A stretch of 64,000 bases of DNA, taken from positions 248,001 to 312,000 of the forward strand of contig CAVPYN010000002.1 of the NCBI GenBank assembly GCA_963709995.1, written 5' to 3'. The notes below the pieces were generated by a model. It had not been told where the DNA came from, made no database searches, and was given only the letters and a program-made list of their open reading frames with translations. This document shows positions 34,057 through 42,914 of this stretch, in pieces. Origin of the DNA: JAUIIK01 sp963709995. GTDB lineage: Bacteria > Chloroflexota > Chloroflexia > Thermomicrobiales > CFX8. Both the position numbers and the translations under genes were made by a program. Numbering within the stretch: the stretch's first letter is position 1; the number at the start of each line of letters is the position of its first letter.

Positions 34057-34467
34057 TCAGATCTGAGTCATGAAGTACGCAAATGCAAGTATCATCGGCA
34101 GCACGATGAGCCCGGCACGGATCGTTCGCCGGTCTCGCGCGGCAACGTTCTCCATCTCCGTCCTGGACTTTTCCTGTTCGCTCTGTATTTTGTCGACGAA
34201 GTTGGTGGATTCGCGTGCTAGTCCACCTCTATTCAGAGTCCCGGACACCGACTCTAGAAGCCCAGAACCAGCGAGGCTGACGGCAAAGATGAGCGCGAGC
34301 AACAGGAGCAGCAAGAGTGGAAGCGGGCGATCGCTGATTACGAATCCCACGAATACCGCGACGACCGCCGATACGAGCGTCAGCGCTGCGCCAGCAAGAA
34401 CTGACCACCATTTCCAATGCGAGCCGTTCCAGTATGCTCTTGCTCGTTCGATGACGGAATCACGCAT
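34057..34467 (-). CDS. Small three-helix membrane protein, unknown function
   Basis: 136 residues if started at ATG 34467 ('MRDSVIERARAYWNG'); an in-frame start further upstream (34530) would overlap the divergent gene. Two adjacent membrane helices ('WWSVLAGAALTLVSAVVAVF' and a Leu-rich 'PLPLLLLLLLALIFAVSL'), a charged middle loop with 'KIQSEQEKSRTEMENVAARD', and a third helix at the C terminus ('GLIVLPMILAFAYFM'). No family recognised. Its start codon lies two bases from the GTG start of the plus-strand gene at 34470, so both share one short control region. Confidence 0.65.
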   Translation of the reverse strand: MRDSVIERARAYWNGSHWKWWSVLAGAALTLVSAVVAVFVGFVISDRPLPLLLLLLLALIFAVSLAGSGLLESVSGTLNRGGLARESTNFVDKIQSEQEKSRTEMENVAARDRRTIRAGLIVLPMILAFAYFMTQI

Positions 34468-34469
34468 AG

Positions 34470-35408
34470 GTGACGACCAGCGTCGTAGTTGCCGACCTTG
34501 TGGTTTCATTAGCGCGGTACGGTGACACACGATCAGCCGAAAAGCGGAAGCAGGCGAGAGTTCTAGTAGTGAGCGGTGATCTTGGATTCTTGCTCATCTT
34601 CATAGTGCTTCCCACCGTACTTATCGTGAGCGGATTCTGGTTGCTGCTCTTTCTCAGACGCGACTCTACGTTGCGTTCCAGTGTACAGCCAGAGGTGGAC
34701 CGGACAGATACGGCCGAGAGCACGGACTCCCTCATTGAAGACCGCACGATCGAACCTGTCGCAGTTATTGCGGTCAGTGAATCCCTCCTCCACGCAAACG
34801 AAGAAGACGGAGACGAGGCTGTTTCGTCGCCCACTGAAATCCAGGAAATGTCGCTTGAAGCCTCAAGTTCCAACGGCGAGGACGAACTCGATCCGAACGA
34901 TCAGGGACGAGAAGAGGAAGAAGAAGCTGGCCCGAGCCGGCTCCTTGAAGACACAGTTGCACCCCCAGAGATAGCCGATTTGTATGCGGAGTCCGAACCA
35001 CGAACTGTCTCTACCGAGGAGGCATCCGCACACACCGGAATGACCGAAGATATCATCCCGGTTTCTCCAGCTCAAGCTCAGTCCGGCATGGACGCCGCAA
35101 CAGATGAACCGGGTGAGTATGCCAGCCCCGAAGAAGAACTGATAGACGACCAATCAGGACAGACGACGCCGCTGCCGGATCAAACAGCGCCAGCACCCTT
35201 GTCTTCCGAAGAGGAAGATGAGGCGTCAAACGCGCAGGTGGAGTCGGAGGAAGAGCAAGTGAATCAACGACGCCAGCCATCAGCTCGTCTGGTCAGATCC
35301 ACGGAGAACGTTGCTCGTCGTGGCCGAGCCAGTGCCCGCAAAGTCCCGCCGATCGTTCGAACCGGAGTGCGAGATGAAGACTCGGTGGAGCGCAAGGACG
35401 GCAGCTGA
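34470..35408 (+). CDS. Membrane-anchored acidic low-complexity protein, unknown function
   Basis: 312 residues from GTG 34470; a later GTG near 34569 directly before the helix is an alternative. One helix ('GFLLIFIVLPTVLIVSGFWL') is followed by 'LLFLRRD', then about 200 residues rich in Glu, Asp, Ser and Pro ('EEEEEAGPSRLLEDTVAPPE'), then a basic tail of about 45 residues ('RRGRASARKVPPIVRTGVRD'). The charge split is striking and argues for a real protein, probably disordered. The 3' end overlaps the convergent aspartate kinase gene by 129 bp. Function unknown. Confidence 0.6.
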   Translation: MTTSVVVADLVVSLARYGDTRSAEKRKQARVLVVSGDLGFLLIFIVLPTVLIVSGFWLLLFLRRDSTLRSSVQPEVDRTDTAESTDSLIEDRTIEPVAVIAVSESLLHANEEDGDEAVSSPTEIQEMSLEASSSNGEDELDPNDQGREEEEEAGPSRLLEDTVAPPEIADLYAESEPRTVSTEEASAHTGMTEDIIPVSPAQAQSGMDAATDEPGEYASPEEELIDDQSGQTTPLPDQTAPAPLSSEEEDEASNAQVESEEEQVNQRRQPSARLVRSTENVARRGRASARKVPPIVRTGVRDEDSVERKDGS

Positions 35409-36761
35409 TACGTCCTCCCCGGCAACGACAAACGAAATATTCAACTCACTCGATCCTTGAGCTATAGCGATTATGTTGATGCCCTCTTCGCCCATCGTCG
35501 AAAATACCCGACCAGCAACTCCCGGGGTGCCACGCATCCCGGCTCCAACCACGGCAATGATCGCAACGTCGCGATCGACCTGCACCGAAAGGACTCTCTG
35601 GCGGGCCAGGTCGTGTTCAAATTCGTCGGTCAATGCAACAAAGACGCCTTCAGCATCTCCGTCTCCAACGATGAACGATACGCTGTGCTGCGACGATGCC
35701 TGGGAAATCATGAACACATTTGCGCCTGTCCGGCCGACAGCTCCAAAGATCCTTGTTGTCACGCTCGACACGTCGATCAGGCCGCGGCCCTCTACAGTAA
35801 TCGCCGCCAGGCTGGAAATCGATGCGACCGCCTTTGCCGAACGAGAATCGTCGATCGTTGGACCGATACGAGTGCCTGGTTCAGTAGGCGAGAAGGTGTT
35901 CTTGATCCAGATTGGCATACCATGATCCGCCGCGGGATACATCGTCTTCGGGTGAATCACCTTGGCTCCGAAGTACGCAAGTTCGGTCGCTTCGTTGTAG
36001 GAAAGCTCGTCGAGCGTCCGAGCATCAGAAACGATGCGTGGATCGGCTGTCATGACCCCATCCACGTCGGTCCAAATCCAGACCTCCGAGGCATCCAGCG
36101 CATTTCCAAGAATCGACGCCGAGAAGTCGGAGCCGCCACGACCCAGCGTTGTCGTTAAGCTGTCGGTCGTCGCCCCGAAATAGCCGGTCACTACGGGGAG
36201 AATCCCCCGATCTAGCATCTCATTGAGAATCGGATTTGCCCTTTGGCGGGTGGCATCAAGGATCGGGGAAGCATTTCCAAACACGTCGTCAGTCACGATC
36301 AACCGATCCGCACTTACCGCCTCGGCGCTTACGCCCAACTCTGAGAGATGGGCCGCGAGGATCAGGCTGCTCATCTTTTCCCCGAATGAGACCAATTTGT
36401 CTTTCGCTCGCGGCGATAACTCCCGAAGAACGTAAACGCTGTAGAGCAATCGCGCCGCTTCGTCAACTAGAGTCCCCAATGCGGCACTTGTCTGACGCAT
36501 CCGCTCACCGCCAGGCACCAGCGATGTCAATGCTTTACGGTGCGGTTCGAGAATCAGCGCACGCGCCGTTTCCACCGCTCCGCTATCGCCCGCCACGGCG
36601 GCGGCGCCGCATTCGAGAAGGAGGTTAGTCACCCCACTCATTGCCGAAACTACCGCTACGACCGGCTCGGAGCTTGCGTGAGTTTGGAGTATCCGCGCCG
36701 TTCGCATGATGGCAGGCGCATCACCAACCGACGTCCCGCCGAACTTCATGATGCGCGTCAT
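35280..36761 (-). CDS. lysC: Aspartate kinase
   Basis: First step of the Lys/Thr/Met pathway: phosphorylation of aspartate. 493 residues from ATG 36761 ('MTRIMKFGGTSVG'), where 'KFGGTSV' is the kinase signature. Further motifs: 'SFGEKMSS', 'TLGRGGSDFSA' and 'VWIWTDVDGVMTADPR', with two ACT domains at the C terminus ('GRTGANVFMISQASSQHSVS' and 'GEEGINIIAIAQGSSELNIS'), so allosteric control by Thr or Lys is expected. About 25 residues trail beyond the usual 'LHRVF' end and lie in the overlap with the opposing gene, which hints that the stop may have been lost and regained. Confidence 0.96.
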   Translation of the reverse strand: MTRIMKFGGTSVGDAPAIMRTARILQTHASSEPVVAVVSAMSGVTNLLLECGAAAVAGDSGAVETARALILEPHRKALTSLVPGGERMRQTSAALGTLVDEAARLLYSVYVLRELSPRAKDKLVSFGEKMSSLILAAHLSELGVSAEAVSADRLIVTDDVFGNASPILDATRQRANPILNEMLDRGILPVVTGYFGATTDSLTTTLGRGGSDFSASILGNALDASEVWIWTDVDGVMTADPRIVSDARTLDELSYNEATELAYFGAKVIHPKTMYPAADHGMPIWIKNTFSPTEPGTRIGPTIDDSRSAKAVASISSLAAITVEGRGLIDVSSVTTRIFGAVGRTGANVFMISQASSQHSVSFIVGDGDAEGVFVALTDEFEHDLARQRVLSVQVDRDVAIIAVVGAGMRGTPGVAGRVFSTMGEEGINIIAIAQGSSELNISFVVAGEDVSAAVLALHRVFISHSGSNDRRDFAGTGSATTSNVLRGSDQTS

Positions 36762-36995
36762 TGCCTGCTCCACCACATTTCATTCGTAACCTTCTGACCG
36801 CATGTCGCCATTGGGAGGATTGCACAAATCTCGGCTGGATCGAAGCTCCGAGCTGATCCGAATTCGAATCAGGTATCTTACTCTGGAATGTACGTTCAGT
36901 GGGCGCGACTACTCAGCCACAGGTCCGGTGGCTGGTAGAATCCCCGAGGAACGGCGTCGAGATCCGCCCGTTGCGTACGCGAGTTGGAGGTCCAG

Positions 36996-38090
36996 TTGAT
37001 TGCTGAGTTGAACGCTTCAAGCTGCTTGCGTATCACGCGTTGGCTGATTTCGGTGCTAGTAGTGGCACTTGCCCTGGCAGCGATCGTAGTCCCTAGACCA
37101 ACCCAGGCACAGGAATCATCAGGATCTTCGCCCCTCTATTTTGAAGAATCGGGCCAGGTAATTTCCGGGGCATTCCGCCAGGATTGGCTGGACAATGCGG
37201 GAATGGATCGTGTCGGATATCCGGTCTCCCCGGCGATGCGCCTCGGCAACAATTGGGTGCAGTGGTTTGAGTACGGTCGCCTGGAGATTGCCGCTGAGAA
37301 CCTGGAAGATGCTCCAGCCGAGGAGGTGCACTCCGGTCAAATCGGTGTGAGCTATGCGCGACGCTTTGGATATCTCGATCGACACCCTGCATTTGCGGGC
37401 GTGGATGGTGCGGGCGAGGGCGCACGGTATTTCGAGGAAACGCGACATAGCGTGGCAAATGCGTTCCTGACGGCTTATGAAACGGCCGAAAACGCTGAAC
37501 GCATGGGACTCCCGATTTCCGAGGAATTCTCGGTAAACGGGACAACCTATCAGTTCTTTGAAAACGGAGCGATGTCCTGGACCGCGGCTACCGGCACCGT
37601 TCTCGTTCCAGTCGGGACGCTCGAGGCGATGCTTCACGGCACGCTTGGACGGCTAAGCCAGCAGCCGGATGGCGCGGAGGCATACAACCCGGCCGTTTTC
37701 GCTGCCGGAAGCCGGTATGACGGCGAGCGCTGGATCGAAGTCAACCTGTCGAATCATACGCTCACTGCGTGGGCCGGTGACACACCAGTGCTGACGACGC
37801 TTGTCGTCACCGGCGCTCCGGTATCACCCACCGTTGAAGGTGAATTCCGGGTGTACTGGAAACTAAAGAGTCAGACGATGGCCGGCGTCGGAGCCGACGG
37901 GGTTCCGTACGAGCAAGAAGATGTGCCAGACGTGATGTACTTCTTCCAGGATTGGGCCATCCACGGTGCATACTGGAGGAGCGGCTTTGGCTACGCTGCG
38001 AGTCACGGCTGCGTCAATGTCCCGCTAGCCGAAGCTGCCTGGTTGTGGGAATGGGCCTCGGTAGGCACTCGGGTCGTCGCCCACTATTGA
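36996..38090 (+). CDS. L,D-transpeptidase (YkuD) with signal peptide
   Basis: 364 residues from TTG 36996, chosen because GGAGG (36986-36990) lies five bases upstream. A hydrophobic signal segment ends at 'PRPTQAQ'. Two secreted-module repeats follow ('NWVQWFEYGRLEI' and 'TTYQFFENGAMSW'). The YkuD domain (about 245-364) begins 'RWIEVNLSNHTLTAWAGDTP' and holds the active site 'HGAYWRSGFGYAASHGCVN', with His, Ser-His-Gly and nucleophile Cys. It cross-links peptidoglycan outside the membrane. Monocistronic, divergent from aspartate kinase across about 235 bp. Confidence 0.93.
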   Translation: MIAELNASSCLRITRWLISVLVVALALAAIVVPRPTQAQESSGSSPLYFEESGQVISGAFRQDWLDNAGMDRVGYPVSPAMRLGNNWVQWFEYGRLEIAAENLEDAPAEEVHSGQIGVSYARRFGYLDRHPAFAGVDGAGEGARYFEETRHSVANAFLTAYETAENAERMGLPISEEFSVNGTTYQFFENGAMSWTAATGTVLVPVGTLEAMLHGTLGRLSQQPDGAEAYNPAVFAAGSRYDGERWIEVNLSNHTLTAWAGDTPVLTTLVVTGAPVSPTVEGEFRVYWKLKSQTMAGVGADGVPYEQEDVPDVMYFFQDWAIHGAYWRSGFGYAASHGCVNVPLAEAAWLWEWASVGTRVVAHY

Positions 38091-38116
38091 TCCGGATACA
38101 ACCAGGGTCAGCATTT

Positions 38117-38461
38117 CTATCCTGCCCGGGTTCCATCAGGAACAGGTGTCTCGGGAACCGCGAGGACTGGCACGATTCCGTCGGCATAGCCAATGTCGAA
38201 GAGCATGCCTTGCGACTCGATTCCCATCATTGCGCGAGGTTCAAGATTGACGACGAAGAGCGCCTGCTTTCCTACGATTTCGCTGGGATCGGCGCGCTCC
38301 TTCTTCAATCCTGCAAGAATGCTTCTCGTTTCCTCCCCAAATCCCACGACAAGTTGTACGAGCGTTCTTGACCCGTCGACGTCAATCACATCGAGGATCG
38401 TCCCAACCCGAACGTCTAGCTTTTCGAGATCGCTCATTCCAATTAGCGGCTTCGTTTCCAC
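38117..38461 (-). CDS. Stand-alone tRNA-binding OB-fold protein (MetG C-terminal/CsaA type)
   Basis: 114 residues. 'DLEKLDVRVGTILDV' opens the EMAPII-like OB fold, followed by 'LVVGFGEETRSILAGLKK', 'PSEIVGKQALFVVNLEPRAMMGIESQG' spread over the next segment and 'MLFDI'. This is the domain found at the C terminus of MetRS, in CsaA and in Arc1p-like proteins, so it likely binds tRNA or assists protein export. First codon GTG 38461, or ATG 38437 ('MSDLEK'). It follows the YdjC gene by 14 bp. Confidence 0.88.
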   Translation of the reverse strand: METKPLIGMSDLEKLDVRVGTILDVIDVDGSRTLVQLVVGFGEETRSILAGLKKERADPSEIVGKQALFVVNLEPRAMMGIESQGMLFDIGYADGIVPVLAVPETPVPDGTRAG

Positions 38462-38475
38462 TCAGGCAACGTCCT

Positions 38476-39243
38476 TCAAATACTGTCAAATGTCGAGAGG
38501 GTTATGTCACATTCAGCCAGACACGCCTTGACGAGCGGATCGCAAAGTACCTCTAGCTCACGTTGTCGATCGGTTTGGTAGCTACTATCGCAAATCTCCT
38601 GATCGACGAAACCCGGATGACACATGAGCTCCGTGCTGCCGGCCTCCAGATTCTTCAGAATCGCCATCAAGATGGCCAGCGAAACGCCCTCTCCGTCCAG
38701 TCCGTGAAACCTACCCTCGAAGTGGTTGGTCGTTCTCAGGGCCGAATCTCGAGCCGCAAGACGATCGTCATCCGTGCACGTTCGAATAGCTAACCCCTCA
38801 CGGTGGCCAACGGCGATGACCGGGTATCTGATTCGGGGACATGAATGCAGATACTTGTGAGAATCCACGTGGGTGGGAGACTTTCCGAGCAGTATCCGGA
38901 ACGCTGTTATCTGGGCCTGCGTTTCGGCCCGGATTTCGTCCTGTGCGGCATTCTCGGACTGATACGGGACGTCAGTGACGAAGTAGCCATTCCTATCCAC
39001 GAGCGATGGCACTTCCGCGGGAGGCAGCACCGGTTTGCCATAGCAGAAGTTCAGGTGGAGGCCGATTGCAAGGCGGTGATTTCCGGACAGACGATCAACT
39101 GCATCCCTGGTCCACGGAAGATTGACCATGAGGGTTGTTGACGTCACGATCCCCTCATGACTGGCCTTGAGGATCCCGGCGTTGATTCCCGGAGATCTTC
39201 CTAGATCATCTGCGTTGACGATGAGCAGGCGCTCACCAGACAT
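38476..39243 (-). CDS. ChbG/YdjC-type carbohydrate deacetylase
   Basis: 255 residues from ATG 39243, which overlaps the end of the upstream gene by 11 bp. Metal and catalytic motifs: 'IVNADDLGRSPGIN' (Asp-Asp), 'AIGLHLNF' (His), 'PTHVDSHKYLH' (His-x-Asp-x-His) and 'ELMCHPGF' (His). Family members remove acetyl groups from chitooligosaccharides or diacetylated sugars. The operon with a D-threonine-aldolase-like enzyme is unusual. The longer frame upstream (to 39306) is only read-through of the overlapping gene. Confidence 0.9.
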   Translation of the reverse strand: MSGERLLIVNADDLGRSPGINAGILKASHEGIVTSTTLMVNLPWTRDAVDRLSGNHRLAIGLHLNFCYGKPVLPPAEVPSLVDRNGYFVTDVPYQSENAAQDEIRAETQAQITAFRILLGKSPTHVDSHKYLHSCPRIRYPVIAVGHREGLAIRTCTDDDRLAARDSALRTTNHFEGRFHGLDGEGVSLAILMAILKNLEAGSTELMCHPGFVDQEICDSSYQTDRQRELEVLCDPLVKACLAECDITLSTFDSI

Positions 39244-40336
39244 GTCCGCGTGCCTCGACCGGCCAGACCGCTTCGACCTTGCCATCACGAATGCCGACGA
39301 GCACATCGTGGAGATTGATCGTCGTGCAGACGTGACTCGGGATCAGTCTGATCACCTCACCTACCGGAAACGGACCGGCAACAATGTCTTCGTCAACGGC
39401 CAGATTGCCGTGCTCGTCGGAGCCTCGCAAATAGGTCACGCCGACCGGCTCGCTTACCTCCGCAGGGCCAGCATCCCGAGATAGTGTCTTCTGCCCAGCA
39501 TCACACACCGCGCGCTCGGAACTTGGACGGCTGATGACCGTCGATAGACAGGTCAACGCATTCTCGAACTCAACTCCTGCATCACGATAGGCAATGTCCA
39601 TGAGCAGGAAGGATCCTGCCTGGACCTCGTTGAGAATGCCAGCTTCAACATCCAGGCGCACCGAGCCAGTGCCGCCGCCACTCTTGTAGGGCAGCTCGTG
39701 GTTGTGTTCTTCCAGTAAGTCGATCGCGGCCTTCAGAACATCCATCGCTGGCTGGTTCAATTCCGATCGCTCGTCTGCGGGCCGGACTTGCGCATGGCCG
39801 GCGTATCCGTGCAGACCGATAAGTTCGACGTGGTCCAGTTCGCGAATCCGATCTGCAAGCGCAAGCGCCTCTTCCGGAGTGGCGACACCACTCCTTCCGG
39901 TATTGACGTCCACCTCGATGAGTACATTGACGGTGACCCCGAATTCGGCTGCGACGCGATCGATCGATTCGACCGCATGATTGCTATCGACAACGGCTTT
40001 AAACCGCGGAAGCCTTCTGGCTAAGGCCACAAGGCGCTCGAACTTGCCGTAACCCGCCACTTCGCTGGTCAGCAAAATATCCTGGATTCCGGCATTTGCC
40101 ATCACCTCGGCTTCACTCAGCTTCGCGCAACAGATTCCGACGGCTCCAGCGTCGATCATTCGCCAGGCAAGCGCCGGAGACTTCGCCGTTTTCAAGTGCG
40201 GGCGCAGACGGACGTCTGATCCTCGCAGTATCTTCATCATCTTCTCGAGGTTCCGATCCATCGCGTCGATGTCGACGACCAGGACAGGCGTCTCGAGTTC
40301 CTGTTCATCCATCCCGATTCGTATCGATCTGTTCAT
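39233..40336 (-). CDS. D-threonine aldolase / D-serine dehydratase-like PLP enzyme
   Basis: 367 residues, fold-type III (alanine racemase-like). PLP Lys in 'RLRPHLKTAKSP', 'IEVDVNTGRSGV', 'HGYAGHAQ', the PLP phosphate loop 'KSGGGTGSVRL', and a C-terminal metal site 'IPSHVCTTINLHD' with His and Cys. That His-x-Cys pair binds Zn or Mn in D-threonine aldolase, D-serine dehydratase and 3-hydroxy-D-aspartate aldolase. It should cleave D-3-hydroxyamino acids to glycine plus aldehyde, or deaminate D-Ser. Head gene of a unit with ydjC and the OB-fold gene. Confidence 0.92.
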   Translation of the reverse strand: MNRSIRIGMDEQELETPVLVVDIDAMDRNLEKMMKILRGSDVRLRPHLKTAKSPALAWRMIDAGAVGICCAKLSEAEVMANAGIQDILLTSEVAGYGKFERLVALARRLPRFKAVVDSNHAVESIDRVAAEFGVTVNVLIEVDVNTGRSGVATPEEALALADRIRELDHVELIGLHGYAGHAQVRPADERSELNQPAMDVLKAAIDLLEEHNHELPYKSGGGTGSVRLDVEAGILNEVQAGSFLLMDIAYRDAGVEFENALTCLSTVISRPSSERAVCDAGQKTLSRDAGPAEVSEPVGVTYLRGSDEHGNLAVDEDIVAGPFPVGEVIRLIPSHVCTTINLHDVLVGIRDGKVEAVWPVEARGHVW

Positions 40337-40482
40337 TCGACCGTCCTTCCGGCTCTGTTAGATACGCTATCCTAGCCATATTCTCGACGCCTGTCTCGGC
40401 CCCTTGACACCAGCGCTTGAAAGCGTGTAATCTCTATTACATCATCGAACATTTGTTCGCTAGGTACTGTGAGGACACACAG

Positions 40483-41061
40483 GTGGCGAGGTCAGTTCAA
40501 AGGCGACTGCATCCGACCGAACTCGCGGAGTCCGCCACGGCGGTGTTCGGTGATCCGGATGTGTTGCTATCAGAATATGCAATGCGATTTGATCTCGGCG
40601 CGCTCTGCGAAACACATGTCTTTCAGCTATCGCAGATGAGGAGCACGTTGGAGGATCTTCCGGATCATGCGTTCGCAGCGCAGCCAGACGACTTCGACGG
40701 TGGCGACGTCTGGGCTGCAGGCCAGATAGTCAGCCACCTCGCCGAAATGTTCGTGCTCGCTGCGCCGTTCTGGGAGGCACTGGTCGGCTACAGGCTCGAA
40801 CCACCGGCCAACGATGTGCTGAACGCAGTCGATGCCCGCCTGCTGCCGCGCGATGGGGCCATCCGATGTGTCGTTGCCGCCCAGAAAGCGAATGCTGAGC
40901 TCGTTGAGGCTTTGCGGACCTCGCCGCCAGGTCGTCATATGGCAACGCATTTTGTCCTGGGAATGACAAACGCTCATGGAGCGATGCTCGGAACCTGTAT
41001 CCACACGCAAGACCATCTTGGTCAGCTCAGTGAACTAGGTCAGGCTGACGGTCCTTCGTAG
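40483..41061 (+). CDS. DinB-like four-helix-bundle protein
   Basis: 192 residues from GTG 40483, preferred because GAGGA lies eight bases upstream; the frame stays open to a TTG at 40417. Four long helices with 'WAAGQIVSHLAEMFVLAAPF' (first metal His in the usual 'H-x3-E' helix) and 'HTQDHLGQLSELG' (H-x3-H) near the C terminus, the pattern of DinB/YfiT metal sites. Members are thiol-dependent transferases or stress proteins. Paired with a second DinB-like gene four bases downstream. Confidence 0.75.
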   Translation: MARSVQRRLHPTELAESATAVFGDPDVLLSEYAMRFDLGALCETHVFQLSQMRSTLEDLPDHAFAAQPDDFDGGDVWAAGQIVSHLAEMFVLAAPFWEALVGYRLEPPANDVLNAVDARLLPRDGAIRCVVAAQKANAELVEALRTSPPGRHMATHFVLGMTNAHGAMLGTCIHTQDHLGQLSELGQADGPS

Positions 41062-41064
41062 GCG

Positions 41065-41685
41065 ATGATGTTTGATGATGCGATTCGGGATATTCATGGA
41101 CTCTACCTTGGGTCCATCCGGCACAAGCATGGAAGGAACACGCCAGTGCCCGCTCCAACCGTGGATCAGCTAGCTCAGCAGGTCGCAAGAGTACGTTCCG
41201 AGCCAGGACTCCCCTACGAACTTGGCAAGAGTGTTTCGTTGGCTGACTTGAGAGCAGCATCGAATCAGACACGGGCGGCGCTCGTTGCAGCGGTGGCCGC
41301 CGCACCGGAATCCGCATTCGAATCTCAACCAACGGGCGAGGATGGTGAGGACGTTTGGTCCGTTGGCGAGATAGTCGGCCATTGCAATGGAGCTGCATTG
41401 GGCATCGGAGGTTCGGCTCTGAAACTGATCGGGGTTGAGGCCGGAGATCCGCCAGCTGCGGTGCAATCAGCATCAGAACCGCAGGTGATGACCCGTTCCC
41501 GGGCACAAGAAGCTGCGGAGGCGGTGAAGTTTGATGACTTCTATTCGCTGATTCCGGAAGATGCCGACCTCGACGCCGCTGAGACTCACGACTTCTTCGG
41601 CACCATGTCAGCGCGATCCTGGCTCTATTTTATGTCAATGCATGAAGCCGAACACGTCGCGCAGATTGAAGCCCTCGCCAGCTAG
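41065..41685 (+). CDS. DinB-like four-helix-bundle protein, second copy
   Basis: 206 residues from ATG 41065 (an ATG follows directly). Same layout as the gene before it: 'VWSVGEIVGHCNGAALGIGG' corresponds to the first metal helix and 'YFMSMHEAEHVAQIEALA' gives His-x3-His-type residues near the C terminus. The N-terminal 60 residues differ. Three bases separate it from the upstream stop, so the two are co-transcribed and perhaps form a heterodimer. Function is unknown beyond the fold. Confidence 0.7.
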   Translation: MMFDDAIRDIHGLYLGSIRHKHGRNTPVPAPTVDQLAQQVARVRSEPGLPYELGKSVSLADLRAASNQTRAALVAAVAAAPESAFESQPTGEDGEDVWSVGEIVGHCNGAALGIGGSALKLIGVEAGDPPAAVQSASEPQVMTRSRAQEAAEAVKFDDFYSLIPEDADLDAAETHDFFGTMSARSWLYFMSMHEAEHVAQIEALAS

Positions 41686-41717
41686 CCTTGCGCTTAAAGG
41701 AGACGTACTCGATGAAG

Positions 41718-41752
41718 GGCGGCGTCTGGAGCATTCCACTCCAGGCGCCGCC
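41718..41752 (+). terminator. Terminator-like hairpin after the DinB pair
   Basis: 14-bp arms (41718-41731 and 41739-41752) with a 7-base loop; the one non-Watson-Crick position is G-U on plus-strand RNA. Lies 33 bases past the DinB stop. Followed by 'tcttgag', a weak T-rich tail. Confidence 0.65.
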
Positions 41753-41778
41753 TCTTGAGTTAGACACGACGTCATCGC

Positions 41779-41802
41779 GCGACAATCACGAAGGATTGTC
41801 GC
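41779..41802 (-). terminator. Hairpin after the DUF4349 gene
   Basis: Perfect 9-bp arms (41779-41787 and 41794-41802) with a 6-base loop, seven bases past the minus-strand stop at 41809. With the adjacent 41718-41752 hairpin it separates two convergent units. Confidence 0.5.
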
Positions 41803-41808
41803 CAATGT

Positions 41809-42804
41809 CTAGCCTGCCTGCCCCGATTCTGCTGACCCGCTCAACGCAGCCTTTTCAGACACCATTCGACGATACAGCCATCGGGACGCGCCGTAGAGTA
41901 CGACGGCAAGGGGTAGGATTACGACACCGACGAGCGCCAGGGTGATCGTTGCTGTCAACAACGACTCGATCACGCCGCTTGCTTTACCCCAGGAGTCGCC
42001 AAAGACTCGCGCGATAAACCCATCCTCTTCGCCCGCCGGTTCAACGACATCGGTTTCGTCAACGTGCAGCGTCACCGTCACTGTCGAGAGTGACGTCATC
42101 TCGGAAAGATAATTCTGCCGGCCCTTGATCGTCTCAATCTGCGATCGGATGTTGGTCAGTTCCGATTCGATGCGTAGTATCTCCTCGACTGATTTCGCTT
42201 CACCAAGCAGGGCGAGGAAGCGACGTTGGGTTTCTTCGAGCGCTTCGAGACGGGCGTCATTATCGACATATTCCTGAGAAACGTCTTGGGAAGTCGTTTC
42301 TTCACTGTCGACGCGGATCACCAGGTCGTGCTCTCGAAGTTCCTGAATCGTTGAATCGAGTTGATCAGCTGGAACTCGAAGAGTAATCTGAGCGAATTCG
42401 CTTTCGTCTTGTACGTAGGTATTGGACGAAAAGACGAATCCGCCTTTTCGCGTCGCAAGTCCTCGCAACCAGATTGAACCTTGAGAGACATCGTCCACGG
42501 TGAGCGTTATCACGGCGGTCCGGATGACGAATCGATCGTATGGCAACTGGGAAGTCACATAGGCTGCGCCGGTCGATGCAACATCTGAAGCAGGCTCGGC
42601 TTCCGATCGCGCGGATTCTGCGTCCGAGCTACCCTCGGTTTCGGGTGATGAGTAGAACTCCTGCTGTGAACCGCCGCCGTATGAGCCGGCGTCATCGTCT
42701 GAACCTGCCCCGCCTCCGCCACACCCCGACAAGATCAGCAATACCACCAACGAAAGAAAGACCGAAACGAGCAGTCGTTTTGAGCGGAATCCACGCGTAG
42801 CCAT
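41809..42804 (-). CDS. DUF4349 domain lipoprotein
   Basis: 331 residues from ATG 42804, where a basic stretch ('RGFRSKRLL') leads a hydrophobic segment and lipobox 'LILSGC'. An acidic Ser/Glu linker follows. The DUF4349 domain runs from 'RFVIRTAVITLTVDDVS' through 'ITLRVPADQLDSTIQELRE' and a coiled coil 'ARLEALEETQRRFLALLGEA' to 'EILRIESELTNIRSQIETIK'. The C terminus has a transmembrane helix ('LTATITLALVGVVILPLAVV') and a basic tail. So it is anchored at both ends. Its function is unknown. Confidence 0.88.
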   Translation of the reverse strand: MATRGFRSKRLLVSVFLSLVVLLILSGCGGGGAGSDDDAGSYGGGSQQEFYSSPETEGSSDAESARSEAEPASDVASTGAAYVTSQLPYDRFVIRTAVITLTVDDVSQGSIWLRGLATRKGGFVFSSNTYVQDESEFAQITLRVPADQLDSTIQELREHDLVIRVDSEETTSQDVSQEYVDNDARLEALEETQRRFLALLGEAKSVEEILRIESELTNIRSQIETIKGRQNYLSEMTSLSTVTVTLHVDETDVVEPAGEEDGFIARVFGDSWGKASGVIESLLTATITLALVGVVILPLAVVLYGASRWLYRRMVSEKAALSGSAESGQAG

Positions 42805-42914
42805 TTCCCAGCGATCCTTTCGATCTCCGCGGGCGACGTTCGCAAGCCCAAGGATTCGTATCCGATGGGCGTTAGACGTCAACCACGCCGAAGATGTTCC
42901 GGATCGTTTAGTTG

